From: Klebsiella pneumoniae
GTDB lineage: Bacteria > Pseudomonadota > Gammaproteobacteria > Enterobacterales > Enterobacteriaceae
Length of the DNA: 64,000 nucleotides
Direction: 5' to 3'
NCBI RefSeq assembly: GCF_000742135.1
Contig: NZ_KN046818.1
Coordinates: forward strand, 3,105,447 to 3,169,446
The notes beneath the pieces were generated by a model. That model saw only the letters and a list, made by a program, of their open reading frames with translations. It made no database searches and had not been told where the DNA came from. The translations under genes and the position numbers were made by a program. Positions 15,263-23,250 of the stretch are shown piece by piece. Every line of letters begins with the position of its first letter. Position 1 is the stretch's first letter.

Positions 15263-15823
15263 ATGAAAACAATAGATTTTGAAATCCGCACCTCTGAACT
15301 GACCGCTACTGATAAGAAGCTGGTGGGCTATGCCGTGCGCTGGAACAGTCTGTCAGAAATCATCTGGGATGAATTCAGGGAACAGTTCGCGCCGGGAGCG
15401 TTTAAAGACAGCCTGGCATCCGGTAGCGATGTGCGGGCGTTGTATGAGCATAACTATACCCAACTGCTGGGACGTACCAAATCTGGCACGCTGGTGCTGT
15501 CAGAAGATGATACCGGGCTGCGCTTTGAGCTGACGCCGCCGAATACTCAGCTTGGTAATGATGTGCTGGCGCTGGTGGAACGTGGCGATCTTTCAGGTAT
15601 GAGCTTTGGTTTCCGTGCGCTGAAAGAGTCCTGGGATATTGCGCAATCCCCGTACCTGCGAACAGTGACCGCTGCCGAACTACGGGAAATCACCGTTACT
15701 TCCATGCCTGCTTACCCTGAATCCGGCGTGGAAATCGCGCACCGTTCGCTTTTCTCCCAACATCCTGAACTGCGCCGCGCTGGCGATAACCGTCGCCGCT
15801 GGGCTGAATTAGCGGGGCTCTGA
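15263..15823 (+). CDS. HK97-type prohead protease
   Basis: Serine protease of 186 residues (peptidase family of HK97 gp4) that removes the capsid delta domain during head maturation. The family motifs are clear: the catalytic His in LYEHN (His63), the catalytic Ser in LSGMSFGF (Ser114), the start GYAVRWNSLS and the region VTSMPAYPESGVEIA at the end of the fold. The start ATG follows GTGGAG. It lies between capsid and portal, two bases before the portal start, as expected for co-assembled components. Confidence 0.93.
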   Translation: MKTIDFEIRTSELTATDKKLVGYAVRWNSLSEIIWDEFREQFAPGAFKDSLASGSDVRALYEHNYTQLLGRTKSGTLVLSEDDTGLRFELTPPNTQLGNDVLALVERGDLSGMSFGFRALKESWDIAQSPYLRTVTAAELREITVTSMPAYPESGVEIAHRSLFSQHPELRRAGDNRRRWAELAGL

Positions 15824-15824
15824 T

Positions 15825-17060
15825 ATGTGGAATATCTGGCCGTTTGGCCGTAAGTCTGAACCCTCTGAGCAGCGCAGCATGACCATTGATGAATTTCTGG
15901 CGATGGCAGGGATTCCAAATACCGGATCAGGCGAGTATGTGTCTGCGGGTACTGCGGAATCTCTGCCGGCGGTAATGAACGCCGTATCAGTTATCAGTGA
16001 GGCGGTGGCAACAATGCCCTGCTACCTCTACCGCGTGCGCAACGATAACGGGCGTGAGGCGCGGGAATGGCTGAGCAATCACCCGGTGGATTTTCTGCTG
16101 AATGAGCAGCCGAATATTTGCCAGACGCCTTACCAGTTCAAGCGCACGATGATGCGCCACTGTCTGCTGAACGGTAACGCCTATGCGGTGATCCAGTGGG
16201 GCCGCGACGGCCAGCCACAATCCCTGCATCCGTATGCGCCGGGGGCGGTTGTTCCTGAGCGTATCGGCGAGCATAAGTACAAATACACCATCACTGAGCC
16301 GTTTACCGGGGCTGTACGTACCTATTTGCAGGAAGAGATTCTGCACCTGCGTTATTCCACCGATGACGGTTTTCTGGGGCGCTCGCCGATCACCATTTGC
16401 CGGGAGGCGCTGGGGTTAGGTCTGGCCCAACAGCGCCACGGTGCCAGCATTATGAAAGATGGCATGATGGCGGCGGGCGTCATTACGGCTAAAGAATGGC
16501 TGGATAGCGTTAAAGGGAAAAGTGCACTTGAGGCGCTGGAGCGCTACAAAGGTGCAAGGAATGCCGGGAAAACGCCGATCCTTGAAGGGGGGATGGACTA
16601 CAAACAGCTTGGCATGAGCAATCAGGATGCCGAGTGGCTGGCCTCCCGCCGTTTCACCATTGAAGATATTGCCCGCATGTTCAACGTGTCGCCCATCTTC
16701 CTGCAGGAATACAGCAACAGCACCTACAGCAACTTCAGCGAGGCAAGCCGCGCTTTTCTCACCATGACTATGCGCCCGTGGCTGGCGAACTTCGAGCAGC
16801 AGATTAAATCCGCGCTGCTGGTGGCTTCTCCTGTGCCGGGTATTCGTTATCAGGTGGAATTTGATTCCGCTGACCTTCTCCGCGCTACTCCTACCGAACG
16901 CTACGCAACCTATGAGCGCGGCATCAAGAACGGGATCATGAATCCTAACGAGGCTCGCGAGCGTGAGGGCATGGCACCGCGTGAAGGCGGTGACGAGTTC
17001 AGCCAGGCATGGAAGCAGGAAGTCACTGTGAGCAAGGGCAATAAGGATGGTGACGAATGA
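15825..17060 (+). CDS. Phage portal protein, HK97 family
   Basis: Portal subunit of 411 residues that forms the dodecameric ring at the head vertex through which DNA enters. The conserved parts are present: the start MWNIWPFGRK, the segment ESLPAVMNAVSVISEAVATM (clip/wing entry), LLNEQPNICQTPYQFKRTMM, LHLRYSTDDGFLGRSPI and the crown-side segment RFTIEDIARMFNVSPIFLQE. The length is normal for the family. It overlaps the head closure gene by 4 bases and is tightly packed after the protease. Confidence 0.94.
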   Translation: MWNIWPFGRKSEPSEQRSMTIDEFLAMAGIPNTGSGEYVSAGTAESLPAVMNAVSVISEAVATMPCYLYRVRNDNGREAREWLSNHPVDFLLNEQPNICQTPYQFKRTMMRHCLLNGNAYAVIQWGRDGQPQSLHPYAPGAVVPERIGEHKYKYTITEPFTGAVRTYLQEEILHLRYSTDDGFLGRSPITICREALGLGLAQQRHGASIMKDGMMAAGVITAKEWLDSVKGKSALEALERYKGARNAGKTPILEGGMDYKQLGMSNQDAEWLASRRFTIEDIARMFNVSPIFLQEYSNSTYSNFSEASRAFLTMTMRPWLANFEQQIKSALLVASPVPGIRYQVEFDSADLLRATPTERYATYERGIKNGIMNPNEAREREGMAPREGGDEFSQAWKQEVTVSKGNKDGDE

Positions 17061-17398
17061 AAGCCGGAAAGATGAAACGCCGCGTCACTATTCAGCAGTT
17101 CGTCAGTCACCAGGACCCGAACACGGGGTCAGTCACTAAAGAATGGCGCGATGTTGCCACCGTTTGGGGGGAGATAGACAGCGTAAGCGGGCGGGAGCTT
17201 GTAGCCGCCCAGGCTGAACAGTCAGAGATGACAGTCAGAATCTGGATTCGCTATCGCAAAGGCGTTACCACCAAAAACAGACTGACCTGCACAGAAAAAG
17301 GAATGCCTGTAACCATCTACGACATCAAAGCTGTTCTGCCTGATGCAGATCGTACCCGCCTTGAAATTATGTGCACCGGAGGGCTGACCAGTGGCTGA
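17057..17398 (+). CDS. Head closure / head-tail adaptor protein
   Basis: A 113-residue beta-rich protein of the SPP1 gp16 / HK97 gp7-type head closure family: MKRRVTIQQFVSHQDP, then a Trp-bearing strand (EWRDVATVWGEIDSVSG) and WIRYRKGVTTKNRLTC. It would seal the connector under the portal and offer the docking face to a tail. The start overlaps the portal stop (ATGA), and it overlaps the next gene by 8 bases. In a satellite that uses a helper's tails, this protein is one of the likely determinants of which tails fit. Confidence 0.85.
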   Translation: MKAGKMKRRVTIQQFVSHQDPNTGSVTKEWRDVATVWGEIDSVSGRELVAAQAEQSEMTVRIWIRYRKGVTTKNRLTCTEKGMPVTIYDIKAVLPDADRTRLEIMCTGGLTSG

Positions 17399-17684
17399 AA
17401 CTATTGAACTTGCTGAAGCAAAACTTCACTGCCGTATTGATGGCGATGATGAAGATTTGCTCATTCAGGCTTACATCGATGCGGCTCTGGAGGTTTGCCA
17501 GAAACATATCGGCAAGCGGTTTGATAGTGGGCTGGAGCTTACCCCGGCTATCAAAATCGGTTGCCTGATGTACGTCTCTCAGTTGTACGAGTACCGCACG
17601 ATGATTAGCGATGTGGAGGCGAAAGAGGTTCCTCTTGCTGTCTCAGCGCTGTGGTCTGTCTATCGTGACGTGGGGGTGTACTGA
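17391..17684 (+). CDS. Head-tail connector protein, gp6-like
   Basis: A 97-residue helical protein of the gp6/gp15 connector family (phage DNA-packaging protein type): ETIELAEAKLHCRIDGDDED is the hallmark N-terminal helix pair, followed by LLIQAYIDAALEVCQKHIGK and a C-terminal helix. It forms the ring under the portal. The start is GTG at 17391, 8 bases after GGAGG. The order closure-then-connector is opposite to some phages but both sit between portal and HNH. The stop touches the HNH start. Confidence 0.87.
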   Translation: MAETIELAEAKLHCRIDGDDEDLLIQAYIDAALEVCQKHIGKRFDSGLELTPAIKIGCLMYVSQLYEYRTMISDVEAKEVPLAVSALWSVYRDVGVY

Positions 17685-18127
17685 TGCCGTGGCAACCCTT
17701 ACGCCGTTGCACTGAGCCGGGATGCAACAAGCGCGTGAAGTCTGGTAAATGCGATGAGCATAAACGGGAGGTGTGGCGGGCACAGGATGCCAGACGCGGC
17801 CACCGTCGCGCCCGTGGTTACTCAGCAGCATGGGAGAAGTATCGCGCCCAGTATCTAAAACGCTATCCCCTGTGCGCTGAGTGCCAGAAGCAGGGCCTCT
17901 TCGTTCCTGCAAAGATTGTCGATCACATCATCCCTATCGACGGCGGTGATGATGTTCTGTTCTGGCCTGAGTGGAATCACCAGCCGTTATGCCAGACGCA
18001 TCATAACCAGAAGACCACACAGCAAGACCCTATCACCAAAGCCAATCGCAAAGCGGGGATGTACCACGAGCAGGAAGAGCGGGCAGCACAGCGCAATAAC
18101 TGGATGTATGAGGTTGATCATGAATGA
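17684..18127 (+). CDS. HNH endonuclease of the packaging module
   Basis: A 147-residue HNH nuclease. It has zinc-ligand cysteines at both ends of the fold (CTEPGCNKRVKSGKCDEH; CAECQKQG) and the HNH core VDHIIPIDGGDD, then the Asn of WNHQPLCQTHHNQKT. In HK97-type and many cos phages such a nuclease next to the terminase genes is needed for specific cutting at cos together with TerL. Its position directly before TerS fits this job. The start ATG overlaps the connector stop. Confidence 0.9.
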   Translation: MPWQPLRRCTEPGCNKRVKSGKCDEHKREVWRAQDARRGHRRARGYSAAWEKYRAQYLKRYPLCAECQKQGLFVPAKIVDHIIPIDGGDDVLFWPEWNHQPLCQTHHNQKTTQQDPITKANRKAGMYHEQEERAAQRNNWMYEVDHE

Positions 18128-18272
18128 GAAAGACGTGGTGAATCTGTATCAGTCGCTGGCCCGATGCCGTGATGGCTTCATGCAGACCCGCACCAGACGC
18201 GATGAGCGCCAGCCTGTGCAGCGCATGAGTGAGCGTGACCGGGAGTTGCGGGAATGCTTCCGCAACCGCTGA
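18120..18272 (+). CDS. Small basic protein between HNH and TerS
   Basis: A 50-residue, Arg-rich protein (MNEKDVVNLYQSLARCRDGF followed by a run rich in Arg, Asp and Glu). The ATG at 18120 follows GAGG and overlaps the end of the HNH gene by 8 bases, as expected for a coupled gene. I do not recognise it. Nucleic-acid binding is possible from its charge. Confidence 0.55.
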   Translation: MNEKDVVNLYQSLARCRDGFMQTRTRRDERQPVQRMSERDRELRECFRNR

Positions 18273-18400
18273 CAGGCCGCACCGATGGGGTGGGGGAGGT
18301 TTTCAGGACGAACACGAGGGCGCCAGGCACCACCCGCCCCCTCAAATTTTTTCGCACGGTGATTTTTTTGAAAATAAAACGAAAAGGAAAACAGTAAGTT
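18273..18400. other. Candidate cos / packaging start region
   Basis: This is the only gene-free gap in the packaging module (128 bases). It begins GC-rich with a G run (GGGGTGGGGGAGG, 18287-18299), then GAGGGCG (18316-18322) and CGCCCCCTC (18335-18343), which can pair as an imperfect inverted repeat around CCAGGCACCACC. It then becomes AT-rich with T6, T7 and A runs (18347-18375) of the kind that bends DNA. A GC-rich inverted repeat beside a bendable tract, between an HNH gene and TerS, is what a cos site with its TerS-binding element looks like. Confidence 0.5.
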
Positions 18401-18757
18401 ATGGCAAGACCACCCAAACCGCCCGCTTACCTTGATGAAATCGCGGCGCAGCAGTGGAAAGCAAAGGCGAAGCAACTGGCGGAACGCGGTGATCTGACGC
18501 CTGCCGACTGGAACAACCTTGAGCTTTATTGCGTCAACTACTCGATGTACCGCAAAGCCGTGAAGGACCTTGCCGCGCGGGGATTCAGCATTGTGAACAG
18601 CCAGGGTGGTGAGAGTCGCAACCCGGCCCTGAGCGCAAAGGCTGATGCCGAAAAAATTCTCATAAAAATGTCGTCTCTGCTGGGCTTTGATCCGGTAAGC
18701 CGTCGCCGCAACCCGCCTGAAACTGAAGAGGAAGACGAACTTGACCGCATGGAATGA
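18401..18757 (+). CDS. terS: Terminase small subunit, P27 family
   Basis: A 118-residue DNA-recognition subunit of the packaging motor. The start MARPPKPPAYLDEIAAQQWK followed by AERGDLTPADWNNLELYCVN and the helix YRKAVKDLAARGF are typical of the P27 family, as is the acidic tail (PETEEEDELDRME). It would bind the cos-region DNA just upstream and direct TerL. It overlaps the TerL start by 17 bases. Because the element has its own TerS it packages itself and does not rely on the helper's terminase specificity. Confidence 0.92.
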   Translation: MARPPKPPAYLDEIAAQQWKAKAKQLAERGDLTPADWNNLELYCVNYSMYRKAVKDLAARGFSIVNSQGGESRNPALSAKADAEKILIKMSSLLGFDPVSRRRNPPETEEEDELDRME

Positions 18758-20402
18758 TTACGCCATCGCCATAAAATCGGGCGAAATTCCGGCCTGTAAG
18801 CGGGTAAAACAGGCCGTCGAAAGGTACTTTTCAGACCTGAATGACCCCCGTTACGTGTTCGATACAGCGACCGTAGAGCGGTTTATTGCGTTCTCCCGGC
18901 TTTGTCCTCACGTCAAAGGGCCGTTGCGCGGTCAGCCTATCATGCTGGAGCCGTGGCAGCAGTTCGCCTTTGCTAACCTGCTGGGCTTTAAGGTCAGTGC
19001 TACGGGGCGCAGGAAGTACAGCAGCGCCTTTATCGAGGTGCCGCGTAAGAATGCCAAATCCACCGTAGCTGCAATGCTGGCTAACTGGTTTCTGGTGATG
19101 GAGCAGGGCCAGCAAGACATTTACACGGCGGCGGTGAGCCGGGATCAGGCTCGTATCGTGTTCGACGATGCCCGTCAGATGTGCCTGCTGTCAAAACCGC
19201 TGAAAAAGCGCGTGAATATTCAGGCTCATAAAATGATTTTCCCGAAGAATAACAGCCTGTTAAAGCCGCTGGCGGCGAAAGCGGCCACCATCGAGGGGAC
19301 GAATCCCAGCCTGGCTATTGTCGATGAGTACCACCTTCACCCGGATAACGGCGTTTACTCCGCACTTGAGCTGGGTATGGGGGCACGTCCTGAAGCGGTT
19401 TTATTCGCCATCACCACCGCCGGGAGTAACGTTGTTTCTGCCTGCAAGCAGCATTACGACTACTGCTGTCAGATTCTGGCCGGGGAAGAGAGCAACGATT
19501 CGCTGTTTGTTCTGATTTACGAACTGGACGACGAAAGCGAGGTTGATCAGCCTGAAATGTGGATCAAGGCTAACCCGAATCTGGATATCTCCGTTGATGC
19601 GGCAAAACTGGAGGCCACTATCCAGAAAGCACGGGGCATCCCGTCGCAATGGGTGGAGATGCTGACCAAACGTTTCAATATCTGGTGTCAGGGTTCCACA
19701 CCGTGGATGGGCGCGGGGGCCTGGGACGCCTGCAAACTCGACTATGAAGAAAGCGAGCTGGCCGGAATGGAATGTTATGCAGGTCTGGACTTGTCCTCAA
19801 CCAGCGATATCACCAGTGTAAATTACGCTTTTCCGTTCGACAGGGAGATTAGGTTACTGACAAGGCACTATCTGCCGGAAGCGACACTTAATAATGTTTC
19901 CAATAAAAACCGCGCCATTTACCGCCAGTGGGTGAAAGCAGGCTGGATTCGTACCACTCCCGGCGACTGCATCGATTATGACCGCATCCGCGACGATATT
20001 CTGCGCGATGCCGAAACATTCAATATCCGTCTGGTGGGCTTCGATACGTGGAACGCCACGCATCTGCGTACCCAACTACAGGGGGCGGGCCTTGAGGTAG
20101 AGCCGTTCCAGCAAACCTATCTTAAATTCAGCCCGGTAGCGAAATCGTTTGAAGTGTTCGTTAACCGCAAGGTGGTGCGCCATCGCGGCGATCCGGTACT
20201 GGCCTGGGCGATTGGTAACGTGGTGATGGAGTCCGACGCCAACGCCAATATCAAGCCCAACAAGAAGAAATCCTCCAACAAGATTGATCCGGCAGTGGCT
20301 GCGTTAATGGCGTTCGGCACATTCCAGGCTGAGCATGAGGATTTTGCATTTGATATGAGCGAAAGCCACAAAGATCGCCTCAGTCATTTTGACGGGGTGT
20401 AA
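18741..20402 (+). CDS. terL: Terminase large subunit (ATPase/nuclease)
   Basis: Packaging motor protein of 553 residues, HK97 gp2 / Terminase_1 type. The ATPase half has the Walker A-like motif VPRKNAKSTVAA (residues 100-111) and Walker B LAIVDEYH with Asp195-Glu196, followed by the coupling motif AITTAGSN. The RNase H-like nuclease half begins CYAGLDLSSTSD (Asp350) with further acidic residues in IRLVGFDTWNATHL. The start is TTG at 18741, after GAGGAAGACGAAC and inside terS. The length is normal, so packaging should be functional. Confidence 0.93.
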   Translation: MTAWNDYAIAIKSGEIPACKRVKQAVERYFSDLNDPRYVFDTATVERFIAFSRLCPHVKGPLRGQPIMLEPWQQFAFANLLGFKVSATGRRKYSSAFIEVPRKNAKSTVAAMLANWFLVMEQGQQDIYTAAVSRDQARIVFDDARQMCLLSKPLKKRVNIQAHKMIFPKNNSLLKPLAAKAATIEGTNPSLAIVDEYHLHPDNGVYSALELGMGARPEAVLFAITTAGSNVVSACKQHYDYCCQILAGEESNDSLFVLIYELDDESEVDQPEMWIKANPNLDISVDAAKLEATIQKARGIPSQWVEMLTKRFNIWCQGSTPWMGAGAWDACKLDYEESELAGMECYAGLDLSSTSDITSVNYAFPFDREIRLLTRHYLPEATLNNVSNKNRAIYRQWVKAGWIRTTPGDCIDYDRIRDDILRDAETFNIRLVGFDTWNATHLRTQLQGAGLEVEPFQQTYLKFSPVAKSFEVFVNRKVVRHRGDPVLAWAIGNVVMESDANANIKPNKKKSSNKIDPAVAALMAFGTFQAEHEDFAFDMSESHKDRLSHFDGV

Positions 20403-20413
20403 GGAGAAAGATT

Positions 20414-22711
20414 ATGGCAGGTAAATCATTAGGCACTCTCACCATTGACCTGATCGCCAGAACCGGCGGTTTTGTCCAGGGTATGGATAAAGCCGAACGT
20501 TCATCACAAAAATGGCGGGATAACGTTAAAAAAGATGCCGCAGCCGTGGGTTCAGCCCTTGCTGCTGTTGGCACAGCCGCAGCAGCGGCGGCTATCGGTG
20601 TTAGTGCCGCTGGTATTGCACTGGTAAAAAATACCTCAGAGCAGATCACTGAAACTGATCGCTGGGCTAAATCGCTAAAAATGTCTACTCAGGATTTGCT
20701 TTCATGGCAGTTTGCTGCTGAGAAAGCAGGGTTGACCGGGGATAATATTGCTGACATCTTCAAGGATATTAACGATAAAGTCGGCGATGCTGTCCTGAAC
20801 AAGTCAGGTGAGGCTGCTCAGGCTCTGGATACTCTCGGGCTTTCAGCTGAGAAACTGGCCCAGCAATCCCCTGATAAGCAGTTACTGGCTATCAGCTCGG
20901 CATTGCAAAAAATCCCCTCTCAGGCCGGGAAAACTAATATCCTCGAAAGCCTGGGGAATGACCTGTCAAAAATGCTGCCGTTGTTCGACAACAATAACGA
21001 GAAGCTGAAGCAGTTTATCCAGCTGTCAAAAGATTTTGGTGTCGCTCCGCCCCAGGAGGATATTGATAACCTGGTTAAGGTTAATCAGTTTTTCCAGGAT
21101 ATTGAGAGCAGTGCACAGGGGTTAAAGATCGAGATTGCCAGTGGCCTGGCTAAAGTAGACCTCTCACCGATTCAGGATGGACTTGATGATATCCGGGATG
21201 TGTTTACCGATCCTGCTGTTCTGTCAGGTCTGGCAAAGCTGGTCGGAGGGATGGCGGAACTTGTTGGCTGGATGGGTAAGCTAAGTTCTGAATCTGCTAA
21301 TTTTCTCAGCCATATATTTGAAGTGCCTGACAGGTTTAAGGCGGGTGGCTGGTACGAGTTTGAAAAAAATCAGAGATTAGGAGCAATAGCAGATACGCTT
21401 CAATCAGATTTAGGGGGAATAACTAAACCATCTTCAAACTCTGAGTTGCCAATAAATAATAACCTGCTCCCCGGGCAGAGCAATCAGAAACAAACTCAAA
21501 AGCCTGATGCTGAGGCAAAAAAACTTGAAAGTGCCTATAAAGCCGTAGAACAGTCATATTTAAAGCAAATTGCGCTGGTGGATCAGCTAACCGGGAAAAC
21601 CAAAGACGCCACTGAAGTAGAAAAACTACATTTCGATTTAGTATCTGGTCGTCTGGTTGGGATAAATAAAGAACAGCAAATCAGGCTTGAGGGCTTGGCC
21701 TCAGAAGTTGATAAATATAACGCGTTGTCAAAATTTCGAGATTTGCAGGATGAGTTATTAACTCCAGAAGAAAAATTACTTAAAACGACGAGAGAACGTT
21801 TTGAAATATTAAAAGATATTCAGGGAATGAAGGGGATCAGCCCTGATGAATATAAAAAAGCAGCAGAAGCCATATCGAAAGATTCATTTACAGATATGCC
21901 TAAATTTAGTGGTCTTGATCCGATGTTTGGCGGTCAATCTGGAGAGTTAAGAAAAGTTGATGACGCACAGAAAGAACAGGAAAAATGGTATCAGAATCAG
22001 CTCGATTTGCTGGAACAGAACCGTCAGGCACGTTCTGACCTTAATGATGAGTGGGATGCCAGAGAGCTTGAACTGAAGAAAAAACACCAGGATGAAATGA
22101 ATAAGCTCGATGAAGCCCGTAATCAGCTGATGTTGAGCAGTGTTGTCGATGGGCTTGGTTCTATGGTGGATTTGACCCGTACAGCTTTTGGTGAGCAATC
22201 AGGAGTATACAAAGCCGCGTTTGCAGTTCAGAAAGCCGCGGCTATTGCTCAGTCTGTTATCGCTATCCAGCAGGGGATCGCGATGGCGGCTGCAAACCCT
22301 TTCCCGTACAACCTTGCAGCGATGGCCAGCGTAGCCGCTTCTACAGCCGGTATTGTGTCGAACATTGCGGCCGTGGGTATGGCTCACGATGGTATTGATG
22401 CTGTTCCAGAAACCGGAACATGGCTTCTCCAGAAGGGCGAACGCGTAGTCACGGCGAATACCAGCGCGAAACTGGATGCGACCCTTAACCGTGTCGCCCA
22501 GCAATCCACTTCTGGTAATCAGATTTCCCAGGAATTTAATTTTAACGTTAATGGCGATCCTTCTGATGCTCAGATAGCCATGATGAAGAAAGCGGCCGCT
22601 GACGGTGCCAAGATGGGGTATCAAAAGGCGGTCAATTCAGTAATTACTGGTCAGGGTGATTTGCACAAGGCTCTGATGACGAAAACTAATTCAGGCAGAA
22701 AAATAGGGTGA
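20414..22711 (+). CDS. Tail tape-measure-like protein
   Basis: A 765-residue protein with the layout of lambda-type tape measure proteins. The N-terminus (LGTLTIDLIARTGGFVQGMD) is the TMP start, followed by an Ala-rich hydrophobic helix (residues about 45-75), long helical and Gln/Lys-rich central segments with coiled coil (EKWYQNQLDLLEQNRQARSD; LKKKHQDEMNKLDEARNQ), hydrophobic Ala-rich helices (AAFAVQKAAAIAQSVIAIQQ; AAMASVAASTAGIVSNIAAV) and the C-terminal domain AHDGIDAVPETGTWLLQKGE that is standard in phage TMPs. It follows TerL by 11 bases with a GGAG site. No tail tube, chaperone or tip gene accompanies it. The central third is noticeably more AT-rich than the ends. It could replace the helper's ruler or act in head-tail joining. 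Confidence 0.85.
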   Translation: MAGKSLGTLTIDLIARTGGFVQGMDKAERSSQKWRDNVKKDAAAVGSALAAVGTAAAAAAIGVSAAGIALVKNTSEQITETDRWAKSLKMSTQDLLSWQFAAEKAGLTGDNIADIFKDINDKVGDAVLNKSGEAAQALDTLGLSAEKLAQQSPDKQLLAISSALQKIPSQAGKTNILESLGNDLSKMLPLFDNNNEKLKQFIQLSKDFGVAPPQEDIDNLVKVNQFFQDIESSAQGLKIEIASGLAKVDLSPIQDGLDDIRDVFTDPAVLSGLAKLVGGMAELVGWMGKLSSESANFLSHIFEVPDRFKAGGWYEFEKNQRLGAIADTLQSDLGGITKPSSNSELPINNNLLPGQSNQKQTQKPDAEAKKLESAYKAVEQSYLKQIALVDQLTGKTKDATEVEKLHFDLVSGRLVGINKEQQIRLEGLASEVDKYNALSKFRDLQDELLTPEEKLLKTTRERFEILKDIQGMKGISPDEYKKAAEAISKDSFTDMPKFSGLDPMFGGQSGELRKVDDAQKEQEKWYQNQLDLLEQNRQARSDLNDEWDARELELKKKHQDEMNKLDEARNQLMLSSVVDGLGSMVDLTRTAFGEQSGVYKAAFAVQKAAAIAQSVIAIQQGIAMAAANPFPYNLAAMASVAASTAGIVSNIAAVGMAHDGIDAVPETGTWLLQKGERVVTANTSAKLDATLNRVAQQSTSGNQISQEFNFNVNGDPSDAQIAMMKKAAADGAKMGYQKAVNSVITGQGDLHKALMTKTNSGRKIG

Positions 22712-22926
22712 TGAAGATGACAGAACTTGAAAGTTTATTTTACGAGATGATGCCGGGTCATATTGCCCACGCGATGAAAATTGAAGGGGCAAAAATTCTG
22801 GCAGAAAGTACGCAGAAAGAGGCCGAACGTCAGTCAACGTTAACCGGCCTGTCTTCTGAGCTTATCATTCAAACTGCGATTCAGGCGATCTCTATGCAGA
22901 TGAAAAACTGGCAAGTAGTCCACTGA
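22708..22926 (+). CDS. Small protein after the tape measure (about 70 aa)
   Basis: A helical protein of about 70 residues (LESLFYEMMPGHIAHAMKIE; LSSELIIQTAIQAISMQMKN), not recognised. The reading frame opens at a GTG overlapping the tape-measure stop, but ATG at 22711 or 22717 is possible; the last has the best ribosome-site spacing from GGGTGATG. It could be a tape-measure chaperone by position, though it is shorter than the usual ones. Confidence 0.6.
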   Translation: MMKMTELESLFYEMMPGHIAHAMKIEGAKILAESTQKEAERQSTLTGLSSELIIQTAIQAISMQMKNWQVVH

Positions 22927-22975
22927 CAAGGTTATGGCCCTCAATCGGGGGCCACACTACCAACTGAGGTGCTGC

Positions 22976-23164
22976 ATGTTAAAAAGAGAAGCTTTAGAGT
23001 CTGCCATTATCAGTGCAGCAAAATTGCAGGGGCATGATCTTAACGGGCGAGATCGTCTTATGGTGCGTAATCGCGTTGCCACTTGCTTGGCTGCGAAAGA
23101 ACGCCACCGGCAAAGGATGGATGCCGAACCGTATCAATGGAGAAAGCCGGAAAGGCCAAGGTGA
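22976..23164 (+). CDS. Small basic protein at the element's right end (62 aa)
   Basis: A 62-residue basic protein (MLKREALESAIISAAKLQGH then RDRLMVRNRVATCLAAKERH), not recognised. I start it at the ATG at 22976 after CTGAGGTG; an in-frame ATG 14 codons upstream has no ribosome site. It is the last gene of the head operon and is followed by a hairpin terminator. Confidence 0.6.
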   Translation: MLKREALESAIISAAKLQGHDLNGRDRLMVRNRVATCLAAKERHRQRMDAEPYQWRKPERPR

Positions 23165-23179
23165 TGAACCCAACCAATC

Positions 23180-23210
23180 AAAGCACTGGACTATGTTCTG
23201 GTGCTTTTTT
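23180..23210 (+). terminator. Terminator of the head operon
   Basis: AAAGCAC and GTGCTTT pair around TGGACTATGTTCTG, followed by a T run (six T). It closes the right-facing element transcription before the junction and fis. Confidence 0.8.
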
Positions 23211-23227
23211 ATTTGTGCGAGCCAACG

Positions 23228-23249
23228 TGTATAAACATATGTATAAACA
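23228..23249 (+). repeat. Arm-type repeats at the right end
   Basis: TGTATAAACA at 23228-23237 and 23240-23249, the same sequence, orientation and 12-base spacing as the pair beside int. It touches the right att repeat. The pair at each end supports integrase arm binding. Confidence 0.68.
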
Positions 23250-23250
23250 C

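Noticed and set aside
18331..18345. Rho-independent terminator before terS
   Set aside because: The C-rich run is followed by CAAATTTTTT, but the stem is imperfect and termination here would cut off terS and terL. A packaging site explains it better.
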